Assembly (NCBI RefSeq): GCF_015553625.1
Contig: NZ_JADNGY010000012.1
Coordinates: 1-54,372, forward strand
Direction of reading: 5' to 3'
Source of the DNA: Streptococcus australis
GTDB lineage: Bacteria; Bacillota; Bacilli; Lactobacillales; Streptococcaceae
DNA length: 54,372 nt
A model generated the notes under the pieces. That model saw only the letters and a program-made list of their open reading frames with translations. It did no database searches and was not told where the DNA came from. Shown here piece by piece: positions 28,968 to 39,290 of the stretch; positions within the stretch are counted from its first letter, which is position 1; the number at the start of each line of letters is the position of its first letter. The translations under genes were made by a program, and so were the position numbers.

Positions 28968-29423
28968 ATGCAAGAACAGGATTTTCGGACCAAGTTGAAT
29001 CAGACGGTTTTTGGTGTGAGAGCAACTGCTTTAATTGTAGAAAATGGTCGATTGTTAGTTATAGAAGACAAGGATGGTTTCTATACAATCGGTGGCGCTC
29101 TTCAAGTGAATGAAGCTACAGAAGATGCTGTGGTTCGGGAAGTCAAAGAAGAACTTGGCGTTGCTTCTAGAGCTGGTCAGCTAGCTTTCATTGTTGAAAA
29201 TCGCTTTAATCAAGCTGGAATCCACTACCATAATATTGAATTTCATTATTTGGTGGACTTGCTGGAAGATGCCCCTTTAACCATGCAGGAAGATACAAAG
29301 TCCTTACCTTGCCGGTGGCTTGCTATAGAGGCCTTATCTACTGTTGACCTGAAGCCGGCATTTTTAAAAACGGCCTTACCAGATTGGAACGGACAATTAC
29401 AACACATACAGCTGGAGAAATAG
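28968..29423 (+). CDS. Nudix hydrolase
   Basis: A 151-residue protein with a complete Nudix box [23 protein letters not shown], fitting Gx5Ex7REUxEExGU, which hydrolyses nucleoside diphosphate derivatives; the substrate is unknown. The ATG at 28968 follows a GAAAGGAAG ribosome site; the open frame extends 24 codons upstream without a site. It sits between mnmA and mnmG and ends 8 bases before the mnmG start, so it is probably cotranscribed with mnmG. Confidence 0.9.
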   Translation: MQEQDFRTKLNQTVFGVRATALIVENGRLLVIEDKDGFYTIGGALQVNEATEDAVVREVKEELGVASRAGQLAFIVENRFNQAGIHYHNIEFHYLVDLLEDAPLTMQEDTKSLPCRWLAIEALSTVDLKPAFLKTALPDWNGQLQHIQLEK

Positions 29424-29431
29424 GAGAAAAG

Positions 29432-31345
29432 ATGACTTATAATTTTATAGAAGAATACGATATTATTGTAATCGGAGCAGGACATGCGGGTGTAGAAGCC
29501 TCACTTGCTGCGAGCCGGATGGGTTGTAAAGTTCTACTTGCAACCATCAATATAGAAATGTTGGCGTTTTTGCCTTGTAATCCTTCGATTGGTGGTTCTG
29601 CAAAAGGGATTGTGGTCCGTGAGGTAGATGCCCTCGGTGGAGAGATGGCCAAGAATATTGACAAGTCCTACATTCAAATGAAGATGTTGAATACAGGAAA
29701 GGGTCCAGCAGTCCGTGCGCTTCGTGCCCAAGCGGATAAGGAACTTTATTCTAAGGAAATGCGTAAGACGGTTGAGAACCAAGAAAATCTGACTCTTCGC
29801 CAATCAGTTATTGATGAGATCATCGTCGAAGACGGGAAGGTCAGAGGAGTTGTAACAGCGACTCATCAAGCCTATGGAGCCAAGGCTGTTATTGTCACGA
29901 CAGGGACAGCTCTCAGAGGAGAAATTATTATCGGGGATCTCAAGTATTCGTCAGGACCAAATCACAGCCTTGCTTCGATTAAACTGGCTGATAATTTAAG
30001 AGACCTAGGACTTGAAATTGGTCGTTTCAAAACAGGAACGCCTCCTCGTGTCAAGGCATCGTCAATCAATTATGAAGAAACGGAAATTCAACCTGGTGAT
30101 GAAAATCCAAATCACTTTTCTTACAATTCGCGTGACGAGGATTATTTAAAGGATCAAATCCCTTGTTGGCTCACCTATACCAATAGTCAAAGCCATGAGA
30201 TTATCAACAGCAATTTACACCGGGCCCCTATGTTTACAGGTGTTGTAAAGGGTGTTGGTCCTCGTTATTGTCCATCTATTGAAGATAAGATTGTTCGCTT
30301 TGCTGACAAGGAACGTCACCAACTTTTCCTAGAACCAGAAGGACGCAATACAGAAGAAGTATATGTCCAAGGCTTGTCAACCAGTTTACCAGAAGACGTG
30401 CAAAGAGAACTAGTTCATTCAATTAAGGGGCTAGAAAATGCTGAGATGATGCGTACCGGTTATGCAATTGAGTACGATATGGTTCTTCCACATCAGTTAC
30501 GAGCAACTTTAGAAACAAAGAAAATATCAGGTCTCTTTACAGCGGGCCAAACTAATGGAACATCTGGCTACGAGGAAGCTGCTGGCCAAGGAATTGTAGC
30601 AGGGATTAATGCGGCTCTGAAAATTCAAGGGAAACCAGAACTCATTTTGAAACGGAGTGATGGCTATATCGGGGTCATGATTGATGACTTGGTGACCAAA
30701 GGAACAGTCGAACCATATCGGTTGTTAACTAGTCGTGCTGAGTATCGCTTGATTCTTCGTCATGATAACGCAGATATGCGCTTGACAGAAATTGGGCGCG
30801 AGGTTGGTTTGGTTGACGATGAACGTTGGAACCGTTTTGAAACCAAGAAGTATCAGTTTGAAAATGAGATGAAACGTCTTGACAGTATCAAGTTAAAACC
30901 TGTAAAGGAAACCAATGAAAAAGTTACAGCACTTGGCTTCAAACCATTAACAGATGCAGTTACTGCCAAAGAATTTTTACGTCGACCAGAGGTATCCTAT
31001 CAAGATGTTGTCAACTTTATCGGACCTGCTGCGGAAGAGTTAGATGATAAGATCATCGAACTGATTGAAACAGAAATTAAGTATGAGGGATATATCTCAA
31101 AAGCTTTAGACCAGGTTGAAAAGATGAAACGAATGGAAGAAAAACGAATTCCTGCCAATATTGACTGGGATGATATTGACTCCATCGCAACAGAAGCTCG
31201 TCAAAAGTTCAAACTGATTAATCCAGAGACCATTGGTCAAGCTAGTCGGATTTCAGGTGTCAACCCAGCTGATATTTCTATCTTGATGGTTTATCTTGAA
31301 GGCAAGAGTCGGAGTATTTCGAAAAACCAAGAAAAAGAATCCTAA
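29432..31345 (+). CDS. mnmG: tRNA uridine-34 5-carboxymethylaminomethyl synthesis enzyme MnmG
   Basis: A 637-residue FAD enzyme that, with MnmE, builds the cmnm5 group on wobble U34. It shows the N-terminal FAD motif [14 protein letters not shown], the conserved [12 protein letters not shown] segment, and a second family motif [21 protein letters not shown]. The C-terminal helical domain contacts MnmE and tRNA. The start [10 protein letters not shown] at 29432 follows TAGGAGAAAAG; the frame opens earlier inside the Nudix gene. A terminator follows at 31372. Confidence 0.97.
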   Translation: MTYNFIEEYDIIVIGAGHAGVEASLAASRMGCKVLLATINIEMLAFLPCNPSIGGSAKGIVVREVDALGGEMAKNIDKSYIQMKMLNTGKGPAVRALRAQADKELYSKEMRKTVENQENLTLRQSVIDEIIVEDGKVRGVVTATHQAYGAKAVIVTTGTALRGEIIIGDLKYSSGPNHSLASIKLADNLRDLGLEIGRFKTGTPPRVKASSINYEETEIQPGDENPNHFSYNSRDEDYLKDQIPCWLTYTNSQSHEIINSNLHRAPMFTGVVKGVGPRYCPSIEDKIVRFADKERHQLFLEPEGRNTEEVYVQGLSTSLPEDVQRELVHSIKGLENAEMMRTGYAIEYDMVLPHQLRATLETKKISGLFTAGQTNGTSGYEEAAGQGIVAGINAALKIQGKPELILKRSDGYIGVMIDDLVTKGTVEPYRLLTSRAEYRLILRHDNADMRLTEIGREVGLVDDERWNRFETKKYQFENEMKRLDSIKLKPVKETNEKVTALGFKPLTDAVTAKEFLRRPEVSYQDVVNFIGPAAEELDDKIIELIETEIKYEGYISKALDQVEKMKRMEEKRIPANIDWDDIDSIATEARQKFKLINPETIGQASRISGVNPADISILMVYLEGKSRSISKNQEKES

Positions 31346-31371
31346 CTTGATGAGGATGTAAATATGTGAAG

Positions 31372-31398
31372 GAAGTGGCTGAAGAGCTACTTCTTTTC
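31372..31398 (+). terminator. Terminator after mnmG
   Basis: GAAGTGGCT pairs with AGCTACTTC (one G-U) around GAAG, followed by Ts. Confidence 0.75.
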
Positions 31399-31531
31399 TC
31401 GTTTTATAGTTTGTTTACAATGGTGTAAAGATTCTTTACAGTGTTAGACAAGTGATCAATCAATCCATGATCCATCTTAGCCATTTGTTTGGCGGAAAGG
31501 CTTGACTGGCCTCGCTTTTTCTTATATTTTA

Positions 31532-31540
31532 TGGTATAAT
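31532..31540 (+). promoter_or_regulatory. Extended -10 of the gdpP operon
   Basis: TGGTATAAT (31532-31540) lies about 20 bases before gdpP. A TTGACT at 31503 is too far (26 bases) for a normal spacer. Confidence 0.6.
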
Positions 31541-31559
31541 GGCCCAACAGAGGTTTATG

Positions 31560-33536
31560 ATGAAAAAATTTCGTATGACTCCTATCCATTATTGTATGGT
31601 AGGTTTGTTAGCATTTATTATATTAGCCATCAGTTCCAGATTAATGGGTGGCACAATTGCAAATTTATTTGTGATTCTGTTGATCCTTTCCGGTGTCATC
31701 TATCTTTTTCTTCATCAATTAAAGCAAGTAGAGTTAGATGAGTTAGAACAAATTCAATATGTTAATCATCAGGCTGAAAATGGATTGGCCTCGCTACTAG
31801 ATAAAATGCCAGTTGGTGTGATTAAGGTAAACGGTGAAACCAATGAAGTCGAGTGGTTTAATCCCTATGCGGAGTTGATTTTCTCCACTGAGGATGGACA
31901 ATTTGATGTGGAATACCTGCAACAAGTTTTGGCAATTCCATTTGAGGGGAAAGGCCATTACGCAACCATTGGGGATAAAAAATATTCGGTTTATCTGGAT
32001 TCCCAAGCTAGTGTCGTTTATTTTTTTGATGCTTCAAGCGAGTACGAAGCCAACGTCGGTCTTGTTACCACTAGACCGGTTATCGGGATTATGTCTGTAG
32101 ACAACTATGATGACTTAGAAGATGTTGTGTCTGATTCAGATATCAGTAGCATCAATGGATTTATTGCAAACTTTGTTGAAGAATTCTCTGAAAAATACCA
32201 TATGTTTTACCGAAGAGTTGGGATGGATCGTTTTTATCTCTTTACCGACTATACGGTCCTTGAACAATTAATAGAATCCAAATTTTCTATTATTGACCAA
32301 TTCCGTGAGGAAGCAAAAAATCGTGAATTACCAATTACGGTAAGTATGGGATTCTCATACGGGGACGGCAATCATGATCAAATTGGTAGAGTTGCTTTAT
32401 CGAATCTAAACTTAGCTGAAGTTCGAGGAGGCGATCAAGCGGTTGTGAAAGAAAGAGAAGAAGGTAAGGATCCTATTTTCTTTGGAGGTGGGACAGCTTC
32501 TTCTATCAAGCGCACTCGTACGCGAACTCGTGCTATGATGACAGCTATTTCTGAAAAAATTAAATCGGTTGATCAGGTATTTGTTGTTGGCCACAAAAAA
32601 TTAGACATGGATGCTTTAGGAGCATCGATTGGGATGCAATTATTTGCATACAATATCAACGAACGCTCTTATGCAGTTTATGATGATACGTCCATGGCTC
32701 AGGATATCAAACGAGCGGTTGAAAAAATTCAATCTGATGGAGCGACTAAACTATTAACGGTTTCAGATGCTTTAAGGATGGTAACCGATCAATCCCTTTT
32801 GATTATGGTGGACCATTCGAAGACAGCTCTTACGCTTTCAAATGATTTGTATGAGAAGTTTTCCCAAGTCATTGTCATTGATCACCATAGACGGGATGAA
32901 GACTTCCCTGAAAATGCCATGATCACTTATATTGAAAGTGGTGCAAGTAGTGCGAGTGAGTTGGTTACTGAATTGCTTCAGTTCCAGAATTCTAAGAAGA
33001 ACCGCTTGAATAAGATTCAAGCCAGTGTTCTGATGGCAGGTATTATGTTGGATACCAAGAATTTCTCAGTTCGTGTGACAAGTCGTACATTTGATGTAGC
33101 TAGTTATTTGCGAAGCCGAGGCAGTGATAGTGTCCTCATCCAGGAAATTTCAGCTATTAACTTCGATGAGTACCGCGAAGTAAATGAATTGATCCTAAAT
33201 GGTCAAATGGTCTTCCCACATATTATTGTGGCAACGGGAGCAGAAGATGTTCCTTATGGGACAGTCACCATTAGTAAAGCAGCGGATAGTATGTTGGCCA
33301 TGTCCAAAATTGAAGCTACCTTTGTTATTGCTCTGAATGAACAAGGAAGCATTTCCATTTCAGCTCGAAGCAGAAGCAAGGTTAATGTGCAAAAGATTAT
33401 GGAGCAAATGGGAGGCGGAGGCCACTTTAATTCTGCGGCCTCTCAATTGTCAGATGTAACAATAGATCAGGTTCGTGCCCAGTTGATTGACTGTATTCGA
33501 GAAGAGGTCCAAAAGGATAAGGAGGAAGAAGAATGA
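31560..33536 (+). CDS. gdpP: Cyclic-di-AMP phosphodiesterase GdpP
   Basis: A 658-residue membrane-bound enzyme that hydrolyses c-di-AMP to pApA, setting the level of this messenger for wall and potassium homeostasis. Two N-terminal membrane helices (about 6-50) lead to a PAS-like domain, a degenerate GGDEF domain, and a DHH/DHHA1 catalytic domain with [22 protein letters not shown] and the C-terminal [11 protein letters not shown] chose MKKFRMTPI at 31560, 6 bases after AGAGG; an ATG directly before it is also possible. It overlaps rplI by 4 bases. Confidence 0.95.
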   Translation: MKKFRMTPIHYCMVGLLAFIILAISSRLMGGTIANLFVILLILSGVIYLFLHQLKQVELDELEQIQYVNHQAENGLASLLDKMPVGVIKVNGETNEVEWFNPYAELIFSTEDGQFDVEYLQQVLAIPFEGKGHYATIGDKKYSVYLDSQASVVYFFDASSEYEANVGLVTTRPVIGIMSVDNYDDLEDVVSDSDISSINGFIANFVEEFSEKYHMFYRRVGMDRFYLFTDYTVLEQLIESKFSIIDQFREEAKNRELPITVSMGFSYGDGNHDQIGRVALSNLNLAEVRGGDQAVVKEREEGKDPIFFGGGTASSIKRTRTRTRAMMTAISEKIKSVDQVFVVGHKKLDMDALGASIGMQLFAYNINERSYAVYDDTSMAQDIKRAVEKIQSDGATKLLTVSDALRMVTDQSLLIMVDHSKTALTLSNDLYEKFSQVIVIDHHRRDEDFPENAMITYIESGASSASELVTELLQFQNSKKNRLNKIQASVLMAGIMLDTKNFSVRVTSRTFDVASYLRSRGSDSVLIQEISAINFDEYREVNELILNGQMVFPHIIVATGAEDVPYGTVTISKAADSMLAMSKIEATFVIALNEQGSISISARSRSKVNVQKIMEQMGGGGHFNSAASQLSDVTIDQVRAQLIDCIREEVQKDKEEEE

Positions 33537-33985
33537 AAGTTATCTTTTTAGCAGATGTAAAAGGAAAAGGAAAAAAAGGGGAAATTAAAGAAGTCCCAAC
33601 AGGTTATGCTCAAAACTTTTTGATTAAAAAGAATTTAGCCAAGGAAGCCAACGCCCAAGCGATTGGGGAGCTTCGTGGTAAGCAAAAATCTGAAGAAAAA
33701 GCCCATGCGGAACTAGTCGCAGAAGCGAAAAAAATTCAAGCAAAATTAGCAGAAGAAACGACCGTTGTCCAATTTACAGAAAAAATTGGTCCTGATGGAC
33801 GTACATTTGGTTCTATTACCAATAAAAAAATTGCAGAAGAACTACAAAAACAATTTGGAATCAAAATCGATAAGCGTCACATTCAAGTGGCTTCTCCAAT
33901 TCGCTCTGTTGGCTTGATTGATGTGCCTGTTAAAATTTATCAGGATATTACAGGTGTTATCCAAATTCGAGTAAATGAAGGTTAA
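33533..33985 (+). CDS. rplI: 50S ribosomal protein L9
   Basis: A 150-residue ribosomal protein with the N-terminal rRNA-binding fold ([21 protein letters not shown]), the long connecting helix rich in Ala/Glu/Lys, and the C-terminal domain with [12 protein letters not shown]. It starts within the gdpP stop (ATGA), and dnaB follows 24 bases later. gdpP-rplI-dnaB is the conserved firmicute order. Confidence 0.97.
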   Translation: MKVIFLADVKGKGKKGEIKEVPTGYAQNFLIKKNLAKEANAQAIGELRGKQKSEEKAHAELVAEAKKIQAKLAEETTVVQFTEKIGPDGRTFGSITNKKIAEELQKQFGIKIDKRHIQVASPIRSVGLIDVPVKIYQDITGVIQIRVNEG

Positions 33986-34009
33986 GTAAATCGTTAGAAA
34001 GGAATGACT

Positions 34010-35365
34010 ATGGCTGAGATAGAAGAATTAAGAACCCAGCCTCAAGATATCCAAGCAGAGCAATCTGTCTTAGGAGCCATCTTTATCGATGAGGGAAAAC
34101 TGGTTTTTGTTCGTGAGTTTATTGAGCCAGCAGATTTCTTTAAATATGCCCATCGGTTAATTTTTAAGGCGATGATTGACCTTGCAGACAGGGGAGATGC
34201 TATTGATGCGACTACAGTTCGCAATATTCTAGATAGTCAAGGGGATTTACAAAATATCGGTGGTCTCTCGTATCTAGCCGAAGTCATCAACTCTGTTCCA
34301 ACCTCAGCCAATGCGGAATATTACGCAAAGATTGTTTCTGAAAAAGCGGTGCTAAGACGCTTGATTGCTCGTTTAACGGAGAGTATAAATCAAGCATATG
34401 ATGGAGCTAGTCCGTCGGATGAGATTATTGCAGGTGCAGAAAAAGCTCTGATTGATGTTAGTGAAAAGACTAATCGGAGTGGTTTCAAGAATATTAAGGA
34501 TATCTTAAATATCAACTTTGGAAGTCTTGAAACTCGGTCTTTGCAGACAACGGATATTACTGGGATTGCAACGGGGTATCGAGATCTTGATCATATGACA
34601 ACAGGTCTTCATGAAGAAGAGTTGATTATTCTTGCAGCTCGTCCAGCGGTTGGTAAAACTGCCTTTGCTCTAAACATTGCTCAAAATATCGGAACCAAGT
34701 TGGATAAAACAGTTGCTATTTTCTCGCTGGAAATGGGTGCTGAAAGTTTGGTAGACCGGATGTTGGCAGCAGAGGGCTTGATTGAATCCCATTCCATTCG
34801 TACTGGTCAGCTGACAGACGATGAGTGGCGAAAATATGCAATTGCACAAGGAAATCTAGCCAATGCAAGCATTTATATAGATGATACTCCCGGTATTCGG
34901 ATTACAGAAATTCGGTCTCGTTCTAGGAAATTAGCACAAGAGACCGGTAATCTCGGTCTAATCCTCATCGACTACTTGCAGTTGATTACTGGGACTGGAC
35001 GTGAAAACCGTCAACAGGAAGTCTCAGAAATCTCTCGTCAATTAAAAATTTTGGCGAAAGAATTAAAGGTTCCTGTGATTGCCCTCAGTCAGCTATCTCG
35101 GGGAGTCGAACAACGACAAGATAAACGTCCGGTTCTATCCGATATTCGTGAGTCAGGATCCATCGAGCAGGATGCAGATATTGTTGCCTTTCTATATCGA
35201 GATGACTATTATGAACGTGCGGGTGAGGAAGAAGAAGGCATGCCGAATAATAAGGTTGAAGTCATTATTGAAAAAAACCGTTCGGGTGCGCGTGGAACAG
35301 TGGAGTTAATCTTCCAAAAGGAATATAATAAATTCTCCAGCATATCAAAGAGAGTAGAGGAATAA
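34010..35365 (+). CDS. dnaB: Replicative DNA helicase DnaB-type
   Basis: A 451-residue hexameric helicase that unwinds DNA at the fork (called DnaC in Bacillus). The N-terminal helical domain begins with PQDIQAEQSVLGAIF; the RecA-like domain has Walker A AARPAVGKTAFAL, Walker B LILIDYLQLI and the DnaB signature QLSRGVEQR followed by LSDIRESGSIEQDAD. The ATG at 34010 is preferred since AAAGGA lies 8 bases before it; an in-frame ATG at 34004 is closer to that site. No helicase loader is seen nearby. Confidence 0.96.
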   Translation: MAEIEELRTQPQDIQAEQSVLGAIFIDEGKLVFVREFIEPADFFKYAHRLIFKAMIDLADRGDAIDATTVRNILDSQGDLQNIGGLSYLAEVINSVPTSANAEYYAKIVSEKAVLRRLIARLTESINQAYDGASPSDEIIAGAEKALIDVSEKTNRSGFKNIKDILNINFGSLETRSLQTTDITGIATGYRDLDHMTTGLHEEELIILAARPAVGKTAFALNIAQNIGTKLDKTVAIFSLEMGAESLVDRMLAAEGLIESHSIRTGQLTDDEWRKYAIAQGNLANASIYIDDTPGIRITEIRSRSRKLAQETGNLGLILIDYLQLITGTGRENRQQEVSEISRQLKILAKELKVPVIALSQLSRGVEQRQDKRPVLSDIRESGSIEQDADIVAFLYRDDYYERAGEEEEGMPNNKVEVIIEKNRSGARGTVELIFQKEYNKFSSISKRVEE

Positions 35366-35368
35366 TGG

Positions 35369-35641
35369 ATGAGTGATGCATTTACTGATGTAGCAAAAAT
35401 GAAAAAAATCAAAGAAGAAATCAAGGCTCATGAAGGTCAAATTGTAGAAATGACCTTGGAAAATGGCCGTAAACGTCAAAAAAATAAGTTTGGTCGATTA
35501 ATTGAAGTCTATCCTTCTTTGTTTATTATTGAATACACAAATGAAAATAGTTTACCTGGTGAACCAGCAACAACCTATGTCGAATCTTACACTTACTCAG
35601 ATATTTTAACTGAGAAAAATCTGATTCATTACTTAGACTAA
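35369..35641 (+). CDS. Veg-family protein
   Basis: A 90-residue protein of the Veg family, with the SH3-like core KAHEGQIVEMTLENGRKR and the closing YTYSDILTEKNLIHYLD. In Bacillus subtilis Veg influences biofilm matrix genes; its molecular action is unclear. It follows dnaB by 3 bases and ends the operon at a terminator. Some streptococci have it elsewhere. Confidence 0.82.
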   Translation: MSDAFTDVAKMKKIKEEIKAHEGQIVEMTLENGRKRQKNKFGRLIEVYPSLFIIEYTNENSLPGEPATTYVESYTYSDILTEKNLIHYLD

Positions 35642-35667
35642 TTTGGTTAGGGTGAGCTACAAATTTC

Positions 35668-35697
35668 AACCGTCTCTTCTCGGAGATGGTTTTTTTA
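35668..35697 (+). terminator. Terminator of the gdpP-rplI-dnaB-veg operon
   Basis: AACCGTCTC pairs with GAGATGGTT (one G-U) around TTCTCG, followed by seven Ts. Confidence 0.85.
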
Positions 35698-36025
35698 ATT
35701 ATATGATCGTTATAGTTATGTAAAAATATTGACAAAGCTGTCAATTTTACAATCAAATATGTCAATAATAGACAGGGAATCTTTTAAAGGCTTTTGTTCT
35801 TAATCTTGCTACAATAGGGTTATTTGGGAGACTGTTAAAACAATCATGCTTGACAAGTTGTAAAAAAGTTGTAAAGATTCATGTAAACAAAATAAAAATG
35901 AGAGGATAGAAAAGGAAATACATGATAATCGAAGTCAGAAATTAGCGATTTAGAAAGTCGCTAGCTAGAAGCGCCCATTTTACTTTTCACTTATAGAAAG
36001 AAATACAAAAAAACGAGAAAGCAAC
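35698..36025. other. Intergenic region with possible unassigned transcripts
   Basis: Between the veg terminator and the rpsD promoter there is no convincing protein gene. It contains an inverted repeat ATTGACA/TGTCAAT (35728-35745) and promoter-like pairs, the best being TTGACA (35850-35855) and TAAAGA (35872-35877) with spacer 16. A TACAAT lies near 35810. AGCGATTT/AGTCGCT forms a short hairpin near 35944-35962. A small RNA is possible but unproven. Confidence 0.35.
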
Positions 36026-36054
36026 TTTACAAGGACTGGTATTGGTGGTATAAT
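36026..36054 (+). promoter_or_regulatory. rpsD promoter
   Basis: TTTACA (36026-36031) and an extended -10 TGGTATAAT (36046-36054) with a 17-base spacer, giving a leader of about 155 bases. Confidence 0.85.
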
Positions 36055-36060
36055 AGAATT

Positions 36061-36215
36061 TGTGCGAAATGACAGCAGGACAAAATGAAGCTCGTCAACA
36101 GGAAGCCAGCTAGAAAAGTAACCTTTGCTGTTTGGGCGAAGGCTTTCTGAACGAATCAGGTTTGTCTAAAACGTTATTTCCTACAAAAAATTATTTTTAT
36201 AGGAGGACATTTCAT
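36061..36215 (+). promoter_or_regulatory. Long rpsD leader, candidate S4 autoregulatory RNA
   Basis: The transcript before rpsD is about 155 bases with GC-rich pairing segments (for example GCCAGC/GCTGTT and GGGCGAAGGC). In Firmicutes S4 often represses its own message by binding the leader. I have not matched this leader to a known motif, so the assignment rests on position. Confidence 0.45.
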
Positions 36216-36827
36216 ATGTCACGTTATACAGGACCATCTTGGAAACAATCTCGCCGTCTTGGCTTGTCACTTACAGGTACAGGTAAAGAATTGGCACGTC
36301 GTAACTACGTACCAGGTCAACATGGACCAAACAACCGTTCAAAATTGTCAGAATACGGTTTGCAATTAGCTGAAAAACAAAAACTTCGTTTCTCTTACGG
36401 ACTTGGTGAAAAACAATTCCGTAACTTGTTCGTACAAGCTACTAAGATCAAAGAAGGAACTGTCGGTTTCAACTTCATGCTTCTTTTGGAACGTCGTTTG
36501 GATAACGTTGTTTACCGTCTTGGACTTGCGACTACTCGTCGTCAAGCTCGTCAATTCGTTAACCATGGTCACATCCTTGTTGATGGAAAACGCGTTGATA
36601 TCCCTTCATACCGTGTAACTCCAGGTCAAGTGATCTCAGTTCGCGAAAAATCAGCTAAAGTTCCAGCTATCCTTGAAGCTGTTGAAGCAACTCTTGGACG
36701 TCCAGCATTCGTATCATTCGATGCTGAAAAATTGGAAGGTTCATTGACTCGCTTGCCAGAACGCGATGAAATCAACCCAGAAATCAACGAAGCACTTGTG
36801 GTTGAATTCTACAACAAAATGCTTTAA
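36216..36827 (+). CDS. rpsD: 30S ribosomal protein S4
   Basis: A 203-residue primary 16S-binding protein. It begins [19 protein letters not shown] after a perfect AGGAGG ribosome site, has the S4 domain ([33 protein letters not shown]), and ends VEFYNKML. The zinc-ligand cysteines found in some S4 proteins are absent. The codon use is very biased, as expected for high expression. It is monocistronic. Confidence 0.98.
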   Translation: MSRYTGPSWKQSRRLGLSLTGTGKELARRNYVPGQHGPNNRSKLSEYGLQLAEKQKLRFSYGLGEKQFRNLFVQATKIKEGTVGFNFMLLLERRLDNVVYRLGLATTRRQARQFVNHGHILVDGKRVDIPSYRVTPGQVISVREKSAKVPAILEAVEATLGRPAFVSFDAEKLEGSLTRLPERDEINPEINEALVVEFYNKML

Positions 36828-36846
36828 TTTTAAGATATATCTTACG

Positions 36847-36871
36847 AAAAGCCCATGGTTGTGGGCTTTTT
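36847..36871 (+). terminator. Terminator after rpsD
   Basis: AAAAGCCCA and TGGGCTTTT pair, followed by Ts. Confidence 0.85.
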
Positions 36872-36945
36872 GCTTTGTCTTAAACTGTTGATTGTTGGGT
36901 TTGCTTAGATATTTGTTCCCTATGCTTGCTTCATAGAAAGAAATG

Positions 36946-36975
36946 ACCGCCTGTAAAAATAGGCGGTTTTTCTTT
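36946..36975. terminator. Second hairpin before comA
   Basis: ACCGCCT and AGGCGGT pair around GTAAAAAT, followed by a long T run; it insulates the comA promoter. Confidence 0.8.
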
Positions 36976-37018
36976 TTCAAAATAAATGATCATTCTCCTG
37001 ATTTGGAGATTTTTATGA

Positions 37019-37084
37019 CCAAATACCTAAAATAATAAACCAAATAGCGATTTTTTCTTCTCCGATAGTCCTTTTTGTTAAGAT
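37019..37084 (+). promoter_or_regulatory. Candidate ComE-controlled comA promoter
   Basis: CCAAATACC (37019-37027) and CCAAATAGC (37040-37048) are separated by 12 bases, the same spacing and nearly the same sequence as before comC. A -10 TAAGAT lies at 37079-37084, 30 bases after the second copy, again without a good -35. Confidence 0.75.
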
Positions 37085-37110
37085 GAAACAAACAATTGGA
37101 AAGGGTTCTT

Positions 37111-39264
37111 ATGGGATTTAAGAAAAAACATTATCGCCAACAAGTTGACATGAGAGACTGTGGTGTTGCAGCTTTAGCCATGGTCTTTGGCTACTATGGA
37201 TCATACTATTCTTTAGCTAGTCTGCGGGAGAAGGCAAAAACGACTGCAGATGGAACGACCGCCTTAGGTTTGGTCAAGGTAGCAGAAGAGTTGGGCTTTG
37301 AGACACGCGCCTTCCGAGCAGACCGCACACTTTTTGACTTGGAAGGAGTGACCTATCCATTGATTGTCCACGTGATCAAGGATGGGCGTCTCCCTCATTA
37401 TTACGTAGTGTATAAGAAAGATAAAAAACATCTTTACGTAGCAGATCCAGATCCAAAAGTAAAGATGACCAAATTGACGATCGAAGAGTTTGAAAAGGAA
37501 TGGACAGGGATTGTCATTGCCTTGGCCCCGACTCCGGCCTATCAACCTAGTAAGGAAAAGAAAAATGGGCTCCTAGACTTTGTCCCTCTTTTGTTTAAAC
37601 AACGGCAATTGGTTCTGCATATTGTTCTTGCAACATTATTGGTAACCCTCATCAATATTGTTGGTTCTTACTACCTACAATCGATTATTGATACCTATGT
37701 GCCTGATCAGATGAAGCAGACGCTGAGTGTGATTTCACTAGGTTTGATTGTGGTTTACATCTTACAGCAAATCCTCACCTACGCGCAAGATTACTTGCTC
37801 CTTGTTTTAGGCCAACGCTTGTCTATTGATGTCATTCTGTCCTATATTAAGCATGTTTTTCAGTTGCCTATGAGTTTCTTTGCGACTCGACGGACAGGAG
37901 AAGTAGTGTCGCGGTTTACAGATGCCAACCGCATTATCGATGCTCTGGCTAGTACGCTGCTTTCAATCTTTTTGGATCTGTCCATTGTTTTGATTTTATC
38001 CGTAGTCCTGTTTAGCCAAAACGCTCACCTCTTTTTCTTGACCATTCTCTTGCTGCCGATTTATGCAGTCATTATTTTTGCCTTTATGAAGCCTTTTGAG
38101 CGCTTAAATAATGAAACTATGGAAGCCAATAGTGTCTTGTCTTCTTCTATTATCGAAGATATCAATGGGATTGAAACCATCAAGTCTCTTACCAGTGAGC
38201 GTAGTCGTTATCAAAAGATTGACTCAGAATTTGTGGATTATCTGAAGAAGTCCTTTGCCATGAGCAAGGCGGAAAGTCTTCAAAAGGGGCTCAAGCACTT
38301 GGCTCAGTTGATTTTGAATGTTTTGGTCTTGTGGATGGGAGCTCATTTGGTCATGAAGCAAGAATTGAGTTTGGGTCAGCTGATTACTTACAATACTCTC
38401 CTTGTTTATTTCACAGGGCCTCTAGAGAATTTGATCAACCTCCAAACCAAACTTCAAGCCGCCCGAGTAGCTAATACCCGTCTGAATGAAGTCTATCTGA
38501 TAGACTCTGAGTTCGCAGAGAAGAAGCCCCTTCAAGAGCGTGAGGCTCTCGATGGTGATCTAGTATTTGAGGGAGTAGATTACAAGTACGGTTTCGGGGC
38601 CAATGTTCTAACAGATATTAACTTAAGAATCAAAAGAGGGAGCAAGGTAAGTTTTGTCGGTATTTCAGGTTCTGGAAAAACAACGCTAGCTAAAATGATG
38701 GTGAATTTCTACCAACCCACTAAAGGAACGATTCGTCTGGGAGGAAGGGATATCCAGCAAGTGGATAAAACCTTGCTCCGCCAGCAAATCAATTATTTAC
38801 CCCAGCAGCCCTATGTCTTTAATGGCACAATATTAGAGAACTTGTTACTAGGAGCGCGGGAAGGAACTAGTCAGGAAGATATCTTGCGCGCTGTTGAAAT
38901 CGCAGGAATTCGAGAAGATATTGAGCGCATGCCCCTCAATTACCAAACGGAATTAACAACGGATGGTATGGGAATTTCTGGTGGACAACGGCAGCGGATT
39001 GCTTTGGCGCGTGCTTTGTTAACGGATGCTCCTATTCTGATTCTGGATGAAGCGACCAGCAGCCTAGATATCTTGACGGAGAAGAAAATTGTGGACCGCT
39101 TGATGGCCTTAGATAAGACCATTATCTTTATCGCCCATCGGTTAACGATTGCAGAACGGTCTGAAAAAGTCTTCCTCATGGACCAAGGTCGTCTTAAGGA
39201 AGAGGGAAGCCATGAAGAACTACTGAAAAAGAATGGCTATTACAGCCATTTAGTTACTTGTTAA
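37111..39264 (+). CDS. comA: Competence-peptide processing ABC transporter ComA
   Basis: A 717-residue peptidase-containing exporter that cuts the ComC leader after Gly-Gly and pumps out CSP. The N-terminal C39 protease has Cys17 (MRDCGVAAL), His96 (LPHYYVV) and Asp112 (VADPDP). Six membrane helices follow (about 160-430), then an ABC domain with Walker A GISGSGKTT, signature ISGGQRQRI and Walker B ILILDEATSSLD. Length equals pneumococcal ComA. The start at 37111 follows GGAAAGGG. BlpA-type exporters are similar, but the adjacent ComB and the comC-like promoter support ComA. Confidence 0.93.
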   Translation: MGFKKKHYRQQVDMRDCGVAALAMVFGYYGSYYSLASLREKAKTTADGTTALGLVKVAEELGFETRAFRADRTLFDLEGVTYPLIVHVIKDGRLPHYYVVYKKDKKHLYVADPDPKVKMTKLTIEEFEKEWTGIVIALAPTPAYQPSKEKKNGLLDFVPLLFKQRQLVLHIVLATLLVTLINIVGSYYLQSIIDTYVPDQMKQTLSVISLGLIVVYILQQILTYAQDYLLLVLGQRLSIDVILSYIKHVFQLPMSFFATRRTGEVVSRFTDANRIIDALASTLLSIFLDLSIVLILSVVLFSQNAHLFFLTILLLPIYAVIIFAFMKPFERLNNETMEANSVLSSSIIEDINGIETIKSLTSERSRYQKIDSEFVDYLKKSFAMSKAESLQKGLKHLAQLILNVLVLWMGAHLVMKQELSLGQLITYNTLLVYFTGPLENLINLQTKLQAARVANTRLNEVYLIDSEFAEKKPLQEREALDGDLVFEGVDYKYGFGANVLTDINLRIKRGSKVSFVGISGSGKTTLAKMMVNFYQPTKGTIRLGGRDIQQVDKTLLRQQINYLPQQPYVFNGTILENLLLGAREGTSQEDILRAVEIAGIREDIERMPLNYQTELTTDGMGISGGQRQRIALARALLTDAPILILDEATSSLDILTEKKIVDRLMALDKTIIFIAHRLTIAERSEKVFLMDQGRLKEEGSHEELLKKNGYYSHLVTC

Positions 39265-39290
39265 GAGAGGACTAGGAGAAAAAAGAGAGT

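Noticed and set aside
30232..30250. TTTACA-N5-TGTAAA inside mnmG
   Set aside because: The spacing differs by one base and the sequence is explained by conserved coding residues.
35922..35945. Seven-codon leader peptide MIIEVRN
   Set aside because: A ribosome-site-like AGGA precedes it, but no attenuator or control codons link it to rpsD.
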